The position numbers were made by a program, and so were the translations under genes. A stretch of DNA of 64,000 nt from Lentinula raphanica (Eukaryota > Basidiomycota > Agaricomycetes > Agaricales > Omphalotaceae): contig JANVFP010000012.1 in NCBI GenBank assembly GCA_027919835.1, positions 124,001 to 188,000 on the forward strand, given 5' to 3'. Under the pieces are notes generated by a model. It was not told the DNA's origin. It ran no database searches and saw only the letters and a program-made list of their open reading frames with translations. Numbering within the stretch: the first letter of the stretch is position 1; every line of letters begins with the position of its first letter. Below are positions 40,270-52,127 of this stretch, piece after piece.

Positions 40270-42358
40270 ATGGGACATGGATCCAATGACAAGCTATATA
40301 TCACACACACAGAACACAGCGTCTTAGGCTCTCATTCCGCTTCATCTGGCTTCAAAGCGTACGTTTCATTGTCCCGTCACTGTGATATGTCGTGCACTCA
40401 ATACACCTCAGTAAACAGGAAGCACCGCATCCTGGCGCAAGGACACCTTTTGACTGCTGCGCCCTGTCTTTTCAACCTTTTGAGAACCCTGTGTGTGCTC
40501 GAAATCCAGATGGAACCGGGATTGTTTTCGATCTCGTGCGTCACCAGTTCGGTTTCGTTAATCCCAAGATATTGGGCTAACGCTTGAATATCAGATTAAT
40601 ATCATACCTTGGCTCAAACAACACGATAACACGAACCCGATAACCAAAGAACCATTAACTCCTGCCGATCTCATCCAACTTCACTATTCTCGAAAACCAT
40701 CTGGCGAAATTCATGATCCCATTTCCTTCAAGCCCTTCAGCGAACACTCACATATAGTAGCTATAGCTACAACAGGAAACGTCTTCCTGGCTGAAAGTAT
40801 AAAAGGTGGTAAGGACCTTGTGGACGATGTCTCCTTCAAAAAGTGAGTTTCCCTGTGCTTCGATTATATATGGCTAGTCCTTACTGGTTTGAACTTTTAG
40901 GCAAGATGTCATTACTTTGCAAAACCCACATGGTTTGCCCTCAGCCTCTGTTCCTTCTAAAAATGTTGCTTCCTCGGTCCAACCGACGAAAGCTGCCGTA
41001 AAACCTGTACCACCGCCATCACAGGTTGCTGCCGTGAAAGCAAAAGAGACTACACCTTGTAAATTGGGTTTCATCTTGTTCTGTGTCGCAAAGCTCATGT
41101 TCTGTGTAGGGAACATTTCCCCTTATTCGAGCGGACTTCCTGGAGCCTCCCTTACGTCCACCTCCGTCGATCCCAGTGTCGCTGGTGGCGCAGCAAGTAA
41201 GCTAGTTTGGGATGAGGTGCGCTAATTGAACTGCTGAATCTGAATAAATCATAACTCACGCGTGCATCTTATAAGGAAGAACTGATGTTTGAAGCTATCT
41301 CAAATCCTCCTAAAGGTAAAGGGAAGGAGAAAGATGTTGGAAAGCGCCGGGCGTATGTGCGAGTGGTCACCAGTCTAGGGGGAGGTAGCTTGAATTTGGA
41401 ACTTTTTTGTGAAAAAGTGAGTAATATGTCATCGAAATTCCAACGTTCGTGCTCATTCACTTAGGCTCCCAAAACATGCTACAATTTTCTAATGCTCGCC
41501 AGGGCAGGAAAGTATGACAACTGTCTGTTCCATCGACTGATTCCTGGATTTATGGTAGGTTTACATCCCTCGTTGAATGAATTTCAAACCTGAATATCTG
41601 CAGATTCAAACCGGCGATCCAACTGGAACAGGTTCCGGAGGACATTCTTATTGGGAGACTCCGTTTAGAGACGAATATGATCTCAAAGGTGCTGCTAAGC
41701 ATGACAGCAGAGGAGTGGTAGCAATGGCGAACAAAGGCGCAAACACGAACGGGTGGGTCTTGCGGTGTTCAACCTCGTTCAATGTCTTGTTTCGCTCATA
41801 CAGTCGTCAAGGTCTCAATTCTACCTCACGTTCAAACCTACTCCTCATCTCGACAAGAAGCACACGGTTTTCGGTAAACTTGTAGGAGGAGAGGATGTTC
41901 TCACTGCGCTCGAAAACCTACCCCGAAAAGATGGATCTGAGAGACCCGCAAAATCGGTCAAGATCACAGAGGTCATCATGTGCGTATCTGTCTGTCAATT
42001 CATCTGTCCTAGTTCTGACCTGCTTCTCAGATATCATGATCCTTTCGAAGAATATAAGACGCGATTAACCGCAAAACTGGCAAAGCGCGCCGAGGGACCC
42101 AAGAATACCCAGCCAGCAAAGAAAGAAGGGGATGATATCAACTGGTTCGGTGTACGTGCGACTCCTTCTGCGACTTATTTTGTCTGACGATCTGGCAAAC
42201 AGGTCAAAGTTGGTTCCGAGGTTCCTGCAAATGACAAGATTGTGAGTGGGGGAGTAGGTAAATATCTCAACCTGAAGAGACCTCAAAGTACTTCCGCCGT
42301 ATCTGAAGAGCCTTCGAAAAAGCGGAAATTAGGTTTCGGTAATTTCGACGGTTGGTAG
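40270..42358 (+). CDS. U-box peptidyl-prolyl cis-trans isomerase (PPIL2/CYP60 type)
   Basis: Spliceosome-associated nuclear protein with a split U-box E3 domain and a cyclophilin domain. It starts [20 protein letters not shown]. The first U-box half is [20 protein letters not shown] and DGTGIVFDL; the second is [20 protein letters not shown] with [21 protein letters not shown] linker rich in Ala, Pro and Val follows. The cyclophilin fold reads [61 protein letters not shown] and [13 protein letters not shown]. The tail ends in a basic NLS-like [13 protein letters not shown]. About ten exons. Active-site Arg, Phe and Gln of cyclophilins are present. It converges with VPS20, leaving 93 nt. Confidence 0.92.
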
Positions 42359-42451
42359 TGTGTATTAGGTATAGGCAATGTCTAGTCGAGTAGGTTATCG
42401 TAGTGATGGAAAACATGATACTAATAGTGAATCGTCCTCGTATCCTCAACC

Positions 42452-43322
42452 TCATGCTGGCACCGCAGTCCGTGCAGTATCTGTCACCACTTCCTTCTCT
42501 TCTTCCTCGGGCTGCGCCACCGGCTCGCTTGTAGGGGCGGAAGGTAACCGCACGTCGTCGGATGGTTGCTCTCCCAACTAAGCACAAAAGTGAGAATGGC
42601 AGGATGTAGGGCATGAGCTTTACGGACCACGGCAGCCTGTAGTTCCCGAAGTTCAGCTTGAACTGCATCTTCCTCATCCAAACTCAGATTGTTGGCTAAC
42701 ATTTCATCGATTTCCTGAGCATTGAGTATGAGAATGTATAAGGCAACCTGCAGGAATAGCATTGACGCACCCGCTGGTATTCCCTTGCTTCTGCCGTCTC
42801 CTCAAGCAACCGTTCCACAGACTCCACGTTCATCTCCTTGTGAATTTCCTTCAAGACTTCGTTGCCTTGTTTAAGGCCATGTAATACAGATACTTCGACT
42901 AGAGAGAATTCAATGGTGGAAACCTAGGGATCCCTTGTATGAGTCCATGAGATCCAATGAATTTGAGACGCACTAGTTGCTGTAGATTCTCCAGTTGCCC
43001 ATCGGTTTTCAGTAATAGTCCTTGTTGGTACTTCCGTCGTCGTAATGCCACAAGAGCTCGATCTTTGTGGCCTGCTGATAGATGTTGTTTCGCAATTGCT
43101 TCCTCTCGGTCTAATATGGCTTGTAACTGACCAATTGAGCTTAGAAGTTGAAATATATCATGTCGGATAAGCATACATTCTTCTGATATTGTTTGACTTT
43201 ATCTCGTTGTAGCTTGAGACTGGAGATATCAGCGATACATAACCTCTATTAGATGATAGCACAAACTCCAGTATAGCTCGATCTTGGGCTGTTACTTTCG
43301 GCATTGATTGGTTTCCACCCAT
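42452..43322 (-). CDS. VPS20: ESCRT-III subunit VPS20 (CHMP6)
   Basis: Nucleates ESCRT-III filaments on endosomes downstream of ESCRT-II. It starts MGGNQSMPKVTAQDRAIL, with Gly2 as the myristoylation site. LKLQRDKVKQYQKN and LQAILDREEAIAKQHLSAGH follow, the canonical CHMP6 helices 1-2. Then come LRRRKYQQGLLLKTDGQLEN, VSTIEFSLVEVSVLHGLKQG and REIDEMLANNLSLDEEDAVQ. The last intron (donor GTCCGT, acceptor CTTAG) leads to an acidic tail with LPSAPTSEPVAQPEEEEKEV; read unspliced the frame ends in a basic nonsense tail. About 215-220 residues, five exons. The 203 nt upstream (43323-43525) is a short intergenic gap. Confidence 0.93.
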
Positions 43323-43525
43323 CGAGGTCAGCGTAGAGGGTAAAGATGCGGGATCAGATTGCGGAGCCAATGAGGAGAGCCAAAATGATGAATTCCTTCC
43401 ACGCAATATTCAGCTTTGACCCCACAACTTCGATATTACATGTACAGCTGTTATTCAGTAATACTTTTTGCATACATGTTTGACTAGTGTTTGTTTTCTG
43501 TTTGTATGAGGACATAAATAATTAT

Positions 43526-45190
43526 CTAGTGATGGGGATGCAGCAACGGAAGCTCTGAGGGCAACACTGGGGGTGTCATTTTCCAAGATGGGCCCTCGCC
43601 GGCATCGTGACCAATGTCGCTGCTGCTGTAGGTTTTCCTGAGAGGAGAGGATGGCAAAGGTGGCAAAGGTGGCGGTCCAAGACCGACGGAAAATGAGAAA
43701 TGCCTAGGCGGTGTCCGTTCTACCCGAATAGGTAGAAGCTTAGGACGTGTCAAGGCGAAGAGAATGACATTGAAGACACCTGAAGAGGAGAAGGTGATGC
43801 TCGCGAATGCGGTGGCCGGGAATGGTACCTCCGAGCCAGAGAAGGCCATGAAACGTACGACGGTGATGGGGGTGACTGCCAGAATATAGATCAAGGGATA
43901 GCTAGAGTTTTTGGATTCAGTCGTCAGACCAGCTTGAGGTGTTTCGAACTTGCACTCACAAAAGCATACGCATAGCTATCGCATTAGCCTGCACTCTGTC
44001 CGCGCCGGTCACTGATTTGTCGACATTCTGTAGCAACCCCAAACGGCCTTGCGAGGCTGTACCCTTCCAACCGATGTACCGAAACCGTAAGCCGTCGACA
44101 ACAAGCACGCCTAATTCAAGTCAAAGGTCAATCGCAGGGAATACAATCGAATTTCTGTGTACCTTTGACGACAAGAGCCATGATTCCATAGCAGACTAAA
44201 TTTATGCAAGCTGCTAGCCACAGCCAGAAATATTCGAGAGCGATTCTCTGAAAACCATACTGGCCGGTAATCCAACACCCTACGAAAAGACTTGTAGTGA
44301 CCATAGCTGATTAATACTTGACCAGACTCACAATACTCAGTATCCCCATAGTAGTCCTTGCCTTTGTGTGTTCCCACACTGAGCCCGATGATGAGAGCGA
44401 TAAATACCCATATGAGGATTAAGGTCGCAACCGCAACTCGAGGAGGTACATTCCGTCGCAGAACGAGGACGCAAAAAGTGTGCAAAGCAATGACCTGAAG
44501 TTGATTTTTGAGTCTATATGTTCTCGTCCGGAGGAGCAAGAAAATGCCTCACGGCTGATCTAAAATCCCGCAACGTTCCATCGATAATGATAAGCCACAA
44601 TCAAGTGGGTATGTGAGATCACATACGAGAGTGCAACACCCACGTCTCCCATCTGTTTCAAGATTCCTAGAAAGTGATGGCCTGTGAGAATTGCATCCTT
44701 CTGACAAGGATGATCTCAAACATGTACCTTGTGCGGTACAGAGCGATCCTTCTGTTACACTCTTTGTCCACAAGTATGTTAGCTAGGAGATTGGAGCGCG
44801 AATTCGAAACTTACTGCTTGGGCTACCCATTTGACATCGATCACGCCGCCTAGAAAGAAAGCCACAAGCAGATGTTAGATATCGGAGCTGCAGATGGACG
44901 TGGAGGCATGAACATACCGATAGCTTGGATGAGATCAAAGATCAACAGGTTCACAAAGTAACAGTGGACATGCGTTGAAACCTTCCATGTACGTGTAGCT
45001 CCACGCTTGATGACTATAGCGGAGTACTTGCATAATTGGGTGAATAAGGGTTCGTCAGGCAACGAACGACACTCACTAGGATGTAAGAGAGAAGGCCAGA
45101 AACCATCAACGCTGAGCAACAAGCAGATTGAACGGTGAATGCCAGGCCTAGTCTCGTGCCGAACGAGAAGATACCCTCCTGGTCGGCCAT
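43526..45190 (-). CDS. G protein-coupled receptor, cAMP-receptor/Git3-like
   Basis: Seven-helix plasma-membrane receptor, of the fungal class that senses nutrients or cAMP-like ligands through a G alpha protein. It starts MADQEGIFSFGTRLGLAFTV. Helices seen in order: SALMVSGLLSYI, HCYFVNLLIFDLIQAIGGVI, VALSYMVIALHTFCVLVLRR, VAVATLILIWVFIALIIGLS, YFWLWLAACINLVCYGIMAL, YPLIYILAVTPITVVRFMAF and SSSGVFNVILFALTRPKLLP. A short proline-rich cytosolic tail contains possible phosphorylation sites (SSSDIGHD). About nine exons. A longer N-terminus up to 45427 is open but has no homology and is taken as 5' UTR. The ligand is unknown. Confidence 0.85.
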
Positions 45191-46355
45191 GAGAGGATGG
45201 AGGGAGGGGAGGGATCGTAAGGTGAACTCGAATGTTACCGGAAAGAAGTAGGAAGGAAGAATGTGGGGAATCGGTGAGGATGTTGACGGTGTAGAGTAGT
45301 TATTAAATGGCCCGAACCCGCTCAATCCCCTCATATTTGTATGTGGCGTTGACGAAACATTCCATAAGCAGTTTATCTTCATGAATCTTCGCGTGCCAGG
45401 GGAACTAGGAACAGTCACATTGAGCATTAAAAGATGATATCAACAGTTGGGCAGCTGCGCCGACGCAAACTGACGAAGCGTTTGAAGTTATCCTTGTTTG
45501 ATCAGATTCGATAGGGTTTTTTGAGGGTGTACGCTACACTGTAAACATCGAAAGAGGATAGATCAGTGAGAGACAGCACCGAAGTCATGTTCATTGCAGA
45601 AATGCATCTGTTATCTATACCATGAAGATCGCATACAGTATGATGCGACTTGCAAGGGAATCCAGCACATCAAAGTCGCGGCAGTGTATGGCAGTGTTCT
45701 TGAACTGCTTTTCGAAGCTCCTGCCTTTTGAAGTTAGTCTTGAACGGAGGCCTCAAAGTTCAAACCATAGATTGCAGAAATGAGCGCAATTTCTAAATAT
45801 CCCGGGTTTCGTGGTGGGCCTTGGGTGGGCTTGGCCGCGTGTTATCAGCTACTATAGACCTATGCATTGCTTCTACTCAGCCGGTGTAGAAAGCCGTGTA
45901 AATTCCATTTGTATATGTGTAGAGATAGAGACTGCTAGATTTGTATAGAGGCAGACTAGCAAAATCATTACTCGAAATCAATCATCTGTTCGACGACTGC
46001 AGTTCGGATAACGCACCAGGATACCATAGATTCAGAAATCATCAGAGTTTGACACCGAACATGATCCTCCAAGCTGTACCACGTTCGAGTGACTGAGGTG
46101 CTATGTAGATGAAGCGCTTTACGAACTTTCAATTTCGCCACACTTGACGTGGTGAACGTTGTCGTCAACGTTCAGGACGCGTTGAGCGTCTTTATTGGGC
46201 GGCCCGAGGTTCGAATCGCATGCCGATCTCGGCATCTCAATACATTTTGCTGGCGCACAGGCCACGGGCCACGGCCGACTTTAGCTTTAACGTTGGTCGC
46301 ATCCTTATTTCAGCTCACTTCATGCAAATGCATCTGGCCAGGATCAAAGCTGTCA
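45191..46355. other. Long intergenic region, GPCR / PP2C divergent promoters
   Basis: At 1.17 kb the largest host gap in the window. It must contain both promoters. The part near the GPCR is probably 5' UTR (open frame but no homology). The notable content is a cluster of inverted repeats at 46154-46234. No gene could be supported elsewhere in it. Confidence 0.55.
46154..46234 (+). other. Three successive hairpins with a B-box-like word
   Basis: GAACGTTGTCGTCAACGTTC (46154-46173) is a perfect 8-bp inverted repeat with a 4-nt loop. GACGC-GTTGA-GCGTC (46176-46190) is a 5-bp hairpin. TGCCGA-TC-TCGGCA (46221-46234) is a 6-bp hairpin. Between the last two lies GGTTCGAATCG (46208-46218), close to the pol III B box. 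No tRNA fold could be made. It may be a protein-binding palindrome array in the PP2C promoter or a small structured RNA. Confidence 0.45.
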
Positions 46356-48038
46356 ATGGCTTTTAGACTTCTACATCGCTTTTCAAAGATTCAATCTTTG
46401 ACCAGACATTTTTCCGATTACATCCGGTTTTCAGCCCCGAGTACGTCGTTTACTTCAGCATCTAGCGCAGTGACGAAAAATACATGCAGATGGAACCATT
46501 CGACTTCCTCTCGCGTCTCCGAAAGTGATAGGCACGGCGACTTCTCGTGGTAATCGCAGGTGTGTTTCTTCCTTATACGACGGAGGCTCAGAGCATTCAA
46601 AGTTATTCTCGTATTATCCGATAGTCACCAGGAAGATTTCTTCGCGTTTTCTTCATTGTCGCTAGATCCCGAAGAGCTACAGCTCAGTCTTAAGAAGGCA
46701 CTTGATATTGACTGGGATCCAAGTCGTGTGGGAGACATATTTTCCAGGCAGGCGGTATTCGTCGGTATATACGATGGGTGCGGTTCATCTTATATTCTAT
46801 TACCGTTCAACATAAGTATTCCTTATCCTCAGACATGGTGGACCAGCGGTTGCGGGCTTCCTTCATCAAGAACTCCACGGTCTCTTCGAATCCGTTCGAC
46901 CCTCCATGATACCCGAGCTTTTTGCGTGGATCAAGGAGTTTGGAGGTTATTTTAAACGCTACAAAGGTGGTCCCCTGGCACCTTGGATTACTGAAGGAGG
47001 CCAACCCTTGCCCAAATTCAATTTGGAAGCCCGCGCGGCCGCAGCCTTCTTCGAAGTTGGTAATCTAAGAAATCTGAAGTCTTGCGCAAACTGAAATAAT
47101 CCCGATAGGTCGATAGGCTACTTTCAATTGACGCAATGTCCCAGACGTGTGGTGCGACCGCTTCTGTCGTGATTCTACAATCTTTGGATGCCCCTGCTAC
47201 ACCGTTCTTCTCAGCGAAACGGCTGGCATTAACTGTGGCGCATTGTGGGTGAGGGGCAAATTTCTCTATCACTCCTAATCATTCTAAACCTCCATTCTTA
47301 GTGACACGCGGGTTTTACTTTGTTCGACGGATGGGGGGAAAGTATTGCCGATGACCGAAAACCATCATGCAGATGCTCGTGGAGAGTCCATCCGTTTACG
47401 AAGAATGATGGGCTCATCATTGATCACCGACTCGTATGGCGAATCACGGTGAAGAATTCAGTTCATTGTTCCTTGCATTTCTCATATTTTTGACTTACAT
47501 AGATGGATGGGTGCTCTTGCTAATACTCGCGGGTAGGTGCAATGCTGTAATCTAATCTGAGTTTGCTCGAATGTCCTTTTTCAGACTTGGAGATCTGCGT
47601 TACAAAAAGTTCGGGGTCACTGCAGAACCCGAAGTCAGGACAAAGCTCTTAGAAGGTAACCTTCCCTAGCAAGTTTCATGAGCAGTCCACATAGATGACC
47701 TCGTATCACAGGTGATGAATGGGCATATATAGTTTTGGTCTCGGACGGTGTTTCTTCCACGCTCTCCGATGATGAGATAGTTGACCTTGCAAGAGATGCG
47801 CCAGATCCCAAAGTAGCTGCAGAACGGATATTGTCTTTTGTACAGGAACTTGGAGGTGAAGATAATCGCACCGCAATTGTGATACCTCTGTCTGGTTGGG
47901 GCAAGATACAAGGGCCCGACAAAACAAAAGAGTTGAGAGAGTATCGGCGAAAACAAGCAGGTTTGTCGACATCTTCAACCTTCATCCTTTCATCTGAAAT
48001 CCTGTGCAGAGGGAAGCGAGCGGCAGCGACGGATGTGA
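46356..48038 (+). CDS. PP2C-type protein phosphatase (PTC6/PTC7-like), probably mitochondrial
   Basis: Mg/Mn-dependent Ser/Thr phosphatase. It starts MAFRLLHRFSKIQSLTRHFS, a basic presequence-like N-terminus. Metal-site motif YDGHGGPAVAGFLHQEL forms after removing an intron with donor GTGCGG and acceptor CCTCAG. Further motifs are GATASVVILQSLDA, LTVAHCGDTRVLL, ADARGESIRLRRMMG, NTRGLGDLRYKKFGV, VLVSDGVSSTLSDDEIVD and GGEDNRTAIVIPL, the last two bearing the conserved metal-binding aspartates. The last intron (GTTTGT..TGCAG) leads to EGSERQRRM and TGA. About eight exons, near 420-440 residues. The early exons (46440-46700) are only roughly placed. It converges with the next gene, leaving 125 nt. 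Confidence 0.87.
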
Positions 48039-48163
48039 TTGGAACGCACAGGACCTTTCTGTAAAACTATACCTCCATAATTATCACTACATACCACATT
48101 GTACCGGTACATATTCATGTTCTTAACTTATGAGGATTTCAAACTTGCATCTCCTTTGCCCGT

Positions 48164-50918
48164 TCATATTTGAGCTGCGGCATGACCATCTGCACGCGGG
48201 TCGGAACCAGCAGCCCATACCGTTTGGCCAGATGCGTCATTTATCTTCTGGATAACCTGCCCCCGACCCATCATACCCCGTCCAAAACCAGTCGCCGAAC
48301 GAGCATCATGGCCCATTTCTGTAAGATGATATGTCAGTAGACATCATTCTAATGCCTTGCCAAGCAGGGACCGTACGTCGTAACTTCTCTATCGTCTCCT
48401 CTGGTATCCCTTCTTCAAAATAAACCTCACTGTTCACGTCTCCAGGCGTACCGGTGGTACTGTTTTGGGTTTCCGGGCTGCCTGCCGATATACAGAAACG
48501 AGGAGCATCAAGAGCAGCTTGAGGTGTGAATCCACGTAGCAAGTTAAATAACACTTGGACATGACCTTGTGGCTTTTAGGAACTCCAGATGAGCAGCGAC
48601 AGAGAGATTTGAGAATGCCTTCCGTACCTGCATGAAACCGCCCATGACACCGTAGCTGAGGAATAATTCATCGTTCTTTGTCACCATACAGGGTATGATG
48701 GTGTGATCTGAGGCGCGACGGTCAGTTTAACAGAGATAACAAAAAAAGCTGTTTACAAGGTCGCTTTCCCCCTACAAACAAATATGAGAACGTGTCCATT
48801 TTACTACAGGCGCTCGTCCTTACCTTCAACATATTAGGATGTCCTTCTTGTAATACAAATCCGCTGCCTCTGTTTTGTAAAGTGAAGCCACATCCTTTGG
48901 GTATAGCTTCGAAGGTATCTATAAGTTGTACTTTGAACTATATGCGAACAAGATCTTACCTGCAGTTCCAAACCCTGATTGCCACATGAAGGTAGTTCTT
49001 AATACACGGGGAAGTCTGCTCACCAGCGTAATTACTCTGTATATAACTACAGGCATTGCCCCATTGGTCGGAAACTGCAAAAGAGCTCAGTCAGTACAAA
49101 CACAGGAGGACAGACAGAATAAACAACCAGAGAAATAAACAGTGTCAGATGAGTTCAAGGGGTTCCCCTGCCAGCGAGTAACACTGATTCAGTCAGAAAC
49201 ATATCATGCAGATGGCTCGCATACATGCACAACGTGAGGATTCGTCTTTGAAGGGTCGATTAATTGAGCTCTCTTCGCTAGGTATTCCTATAACGAGTCA
49301 TTCAACCTAAACGAACCACGATCGACGGTGCCCTTACCTTACTCAACAATTCCTTCACCGGAACAGGTACAACATCGGGATCGGTCACAAAGTATTGACT
49401 GTCTATAATGTCTTGTGAAGGTATGGCTTTCAACGGCTGAGATGGTGCATACCAGAGAAGGCCAATCTGAAAGATCAAATCAATCGCCTTTCTGATATAC
49501 TGCAGACAATCTCGACCTCATAGCTTCCACGAGTACGTGAAGATACTCTGCAGAGTTGTGTTCCATCTCCAGCAATGGTTTGATGATTTCTTGCTCTTGT
49601 AGATTTTCAAGAATACCCAAGGCGATCAATGCAGTAATCCCTGCTTCACCTCAGCAAGATCAACGAGATTTTGAAGTGAAGGGCTTCACCTTGTCCGTTG
49701 GGAGGGCACTTCAGTAAGAATGGTCAAGACAATTGTTTCTAGATTTATGCAACGAAGCTTTACCTCGTAAACTTTCAACTCGTTCGCATAAGTGTAATGG
49801 ATCGGTTCGACAAATGATGTTTCGTGTTTCGCCAAATCTTCTAATTCCATCACACCTCCTTTGCTTTGAATAAGTTCAACGATGGCTTCGGCAACTCGAC
49901 CTTTGTAGAACCCATCTTTTCCTTTCTCAGCCACCTCGCGGAAGGTTTGCGCCAAGTAAGGAAGCTTTATCACTTGTCCAGGGAGAGGAGCTTTGCCATT
50001 GAGCAGCATTTCATCTCCATTAGGAGAAGCGTTCTTGATGAGTTCCTGTACGGCTGGTCTGAATACTCTCGGGAATGTTCAATATATAAAATGGACGTAC
50101 TTCGGAGCGTTGCCACTGCCCAGTGCCCACACGCTACAATCAGTGATGTAACATTCAAATTGACAAGGACCCACAGAAAAGCTATGGATTTCGGATACGG
50201 GAACTCTGAGGTTGGTGTTAATTTATTATACCGAAAAATAGAGATGCACCCTTACCCTTCTTCAGCTAGTCTGATGGCAGGACCTAGGACGTCGGCAACA
50301 GATAGTGTTCCACTTCCAAATTTCTCAACAGTGTCAACCCAGGCAGCAGCGGCGCCTGGTAGATACGACGGTATCAGAGTCAAATAACAAATCGTGCGAG
50401 AAATGATCAACCTGGCACTGTGACCGCATTCAGATCAGTGGTGGGTATAGAACGCCCAGTCAATCCGCGCGATCGAGCGTATTCGAGAGTCAACTTTTCT
50501 GGTGAGTGTCCTGATCCATTCAACGCCTTGACTTGCTTGGTTTTCGCATCGAAGAAAAGGCAAAATGCGTCTCTGACGACCAATATTTCAGCCACAGGCA
50601 TAACACAGGTCACGGAAACCCACCCTCCAATACCGCAACAACTTGGTTCGGTCACATTCAAAGCAGCAGATGTGGCAACCGCGGCATCAGCTACACCATG
50701 TGAGCTCACGGAACAAGTCAGATAACACATTAGTAAGGACACATACCTGCATTACCACCTCTGCGTAGAATCTCCAAACCCGCTTCGGTGGCCAGTGGTT
50801 GGGACGAGGACACAATACCTTTAGTCCCGTAGACCACTGATCTGCGAGAGGAAAATCTCTGTAAAACTAACTCTGGAGAGTCGATTTTGGACCAGTCGAT
50901 GGTAACAGGAGAGGGCAT
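48164..50918 (-). CDS. Gamma-glutamyltransferase-superfamily protein, YwrD-like
   Basis: Ntn-hydrolase precursor expected to self-cleave into two chains. It starts [20 protein letters not shown] with no signal peptide, unlike secretory GGTs. Conserved parts: [24 protein letters not shown] segment (here IVSSSQP), [45 protein letters not shown] and [13 protein letters not shown]. Around the predicted cleavage point it reads [20 protein letters not shown] then QSNYAGFG. The nucleophile threonine is present, but the second Thr and the His of classical GGT (TTH) are Val and Tyr. That pattern is typical of the YwrD/acylase-like branch. The end is ADGHAAAQI then TGA. Ten or more exons. Substrate is therefore uncertain (glutathione or another gamma-glutamyl/amide compound). 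Confidence 0.88.
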
Positions 50919-51078
50919 TCTGGGAAGGATGACGGTGTGAGAGCCCCCTTAATGGCCAGTGTGCTTTAATAGTTTTCCAAATTTCGGAAACCCGCATTTT
51001 CATGATCAACGAATTCGTGTGATAAGAGGGGAAGGATAAGGAAAGGAACGGCTGCCGCGGAGCCGAGCCGATATCACG
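50919..51078. promoter_or_regulatory. Divergent promoter, GGT-like / prefoldin 6
   Basis: 160 nt between divergent start codons. No specific motif was assigned. Confidence 0.5.
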
Positions 51079-51618
51079 ATGTCCTCTTTACAATCACTGC
51101 GCGAAAAACTTCAAGCTGCTTCAGTAGAGTACCAGAAAACTCAACTCGACCTCAGCAATGCTGTAGAAGCAAGACAGAAATTAGATACTCAGCTGGCTGA
51201 AAACGAACTGGTCAAAAAAGTACGGTCTAATCCTTGCTGAATCCAAACCAATCGTCGATGGTTTGCTAGGAATTCGCTCTCCTAAAGCCAGAAAATACGG
51301 TATACAAGCAGGTCGGACCCGTTCTCGTGAAGCAGGATCAGGCAGAGGCCAAAAGCACAGTTGATACCCGGTTGGAGTTTATTCGAGGGGAGATGTACGT
51401 TTTCCATCAAGCCTAGGATTCCGAGCCGTTCGTTGACCGTCGGTAACAGTAAACGGATAGAGACGCAGCTGAAGGATATAGAAGCTAAAGCAGAGAAGAA
51501 GAAATCCGAGGTTCGCTGTCGTCTTCTGCCTTCGTGTATTGCGAGTTGTTCATCAGAGAAATGCCAGATTGTCGAAATTCAAACAGCGATCCAGCAGCAC
51601 AACCAGCCTTCTACATGA
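51079..51618 (+). CDS. PFD6: Prefoldin subunit 6
   Basis: Beta-type subunit of the hexameric prefoldin chaperone that delivers actin and tubulin to the CCT chaperonin. It starts MSSLQSLREKLQAASVEYQK and forms the N-terminal coiled-coil helix (LDLSNAVEARQKLDTQLAEN). An exon with EFALLKPENTVYKQVGPVLV carries the beta-hairpin core, typical of subunit 6. The C-terminal helix is RIETQLKDIEAKAEKKKSEI followed by VEIQTAIQQHNQPST. Three introns. About 120 residues, normal. It converges with the uS17m gene with only 42 nt between stop codons, so the transcripts must overlap. Confidence 0.93.
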
Positions 51619-51660
51619 ACATCACTCTATCCTTTCCTGTCTATGTATACATATCGAAAA

Positions 51661-52127
51661 TCACGACTGTTCGGATAATAAAGCTCGTAACGCAGAAGTC
51701 GGGGACACATTGGTACTGGCTGTTGTTTTGGCTTGTTCCACTGCCCTCCGCGCACGCATTTTGGCTCGCTCTGTTTCTGGACTGCTGATTATAGTCTCCA
51801 ACTTGAAGCGCTTTCGAGCAGAGACCGGCGGACAGTTGCGAATGATCACAATATCATCCTTTTGGAGTTCTGGTTTGTGTTCATGAGTAAAGGTCTGTTG
51901 CCATATGCGACAAGCAAAGCGTACTGTTTTCGGGATCATGCGTCAAATACTTCTTGGTTCGCTCAATACGCTATAGAGATTCCATGAACAGACAAACGAA
52001 AAAGATATTCGAGTACACACACCTTCCGGGTGATTTTATGTGCTACTAAACGCGTCACCGTCACTGTGGCTGTCTTATCCATGAACCCCACTTTTGTCAC
52101 CAGTCCCTTGAAGGCCATTGGGGGCAT
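51661..52127 (-). CDS. MRPS17: Mitochondrial ribosomal protein uS17m
   Basis: Small-subunit mitoribosome protein. Exon 1 (MPPMAFKGLVTKVGFMDKTA) has the S17 start followed by TVTVTRLVAHKITRK. Exon 2 gives RIERTKKYLTHDPEN. An intron with donor GTACGC and acceptor AACCAG then joins to KLQKDDIVIIRNCPPVSARK, which carries the conserved S17 D-V-x-I motif. The unspliced reading would replace this with an unrelated sequence. The C-terminal extension (about 45 residues, Ala/Arg/Thr-rich) ends SALRALLSEQS. About 130 residues. Confidence 0.9.

Noticed and set aside
46176..46240. Possible tRNA gene around GGTTCGAATCG
   Set aside because: The five bases on each side of the TTCGAAT loop do not pair as a T stem, there is no matching acceptor stem and no convincing A box. 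Kept only as a structured cluster.
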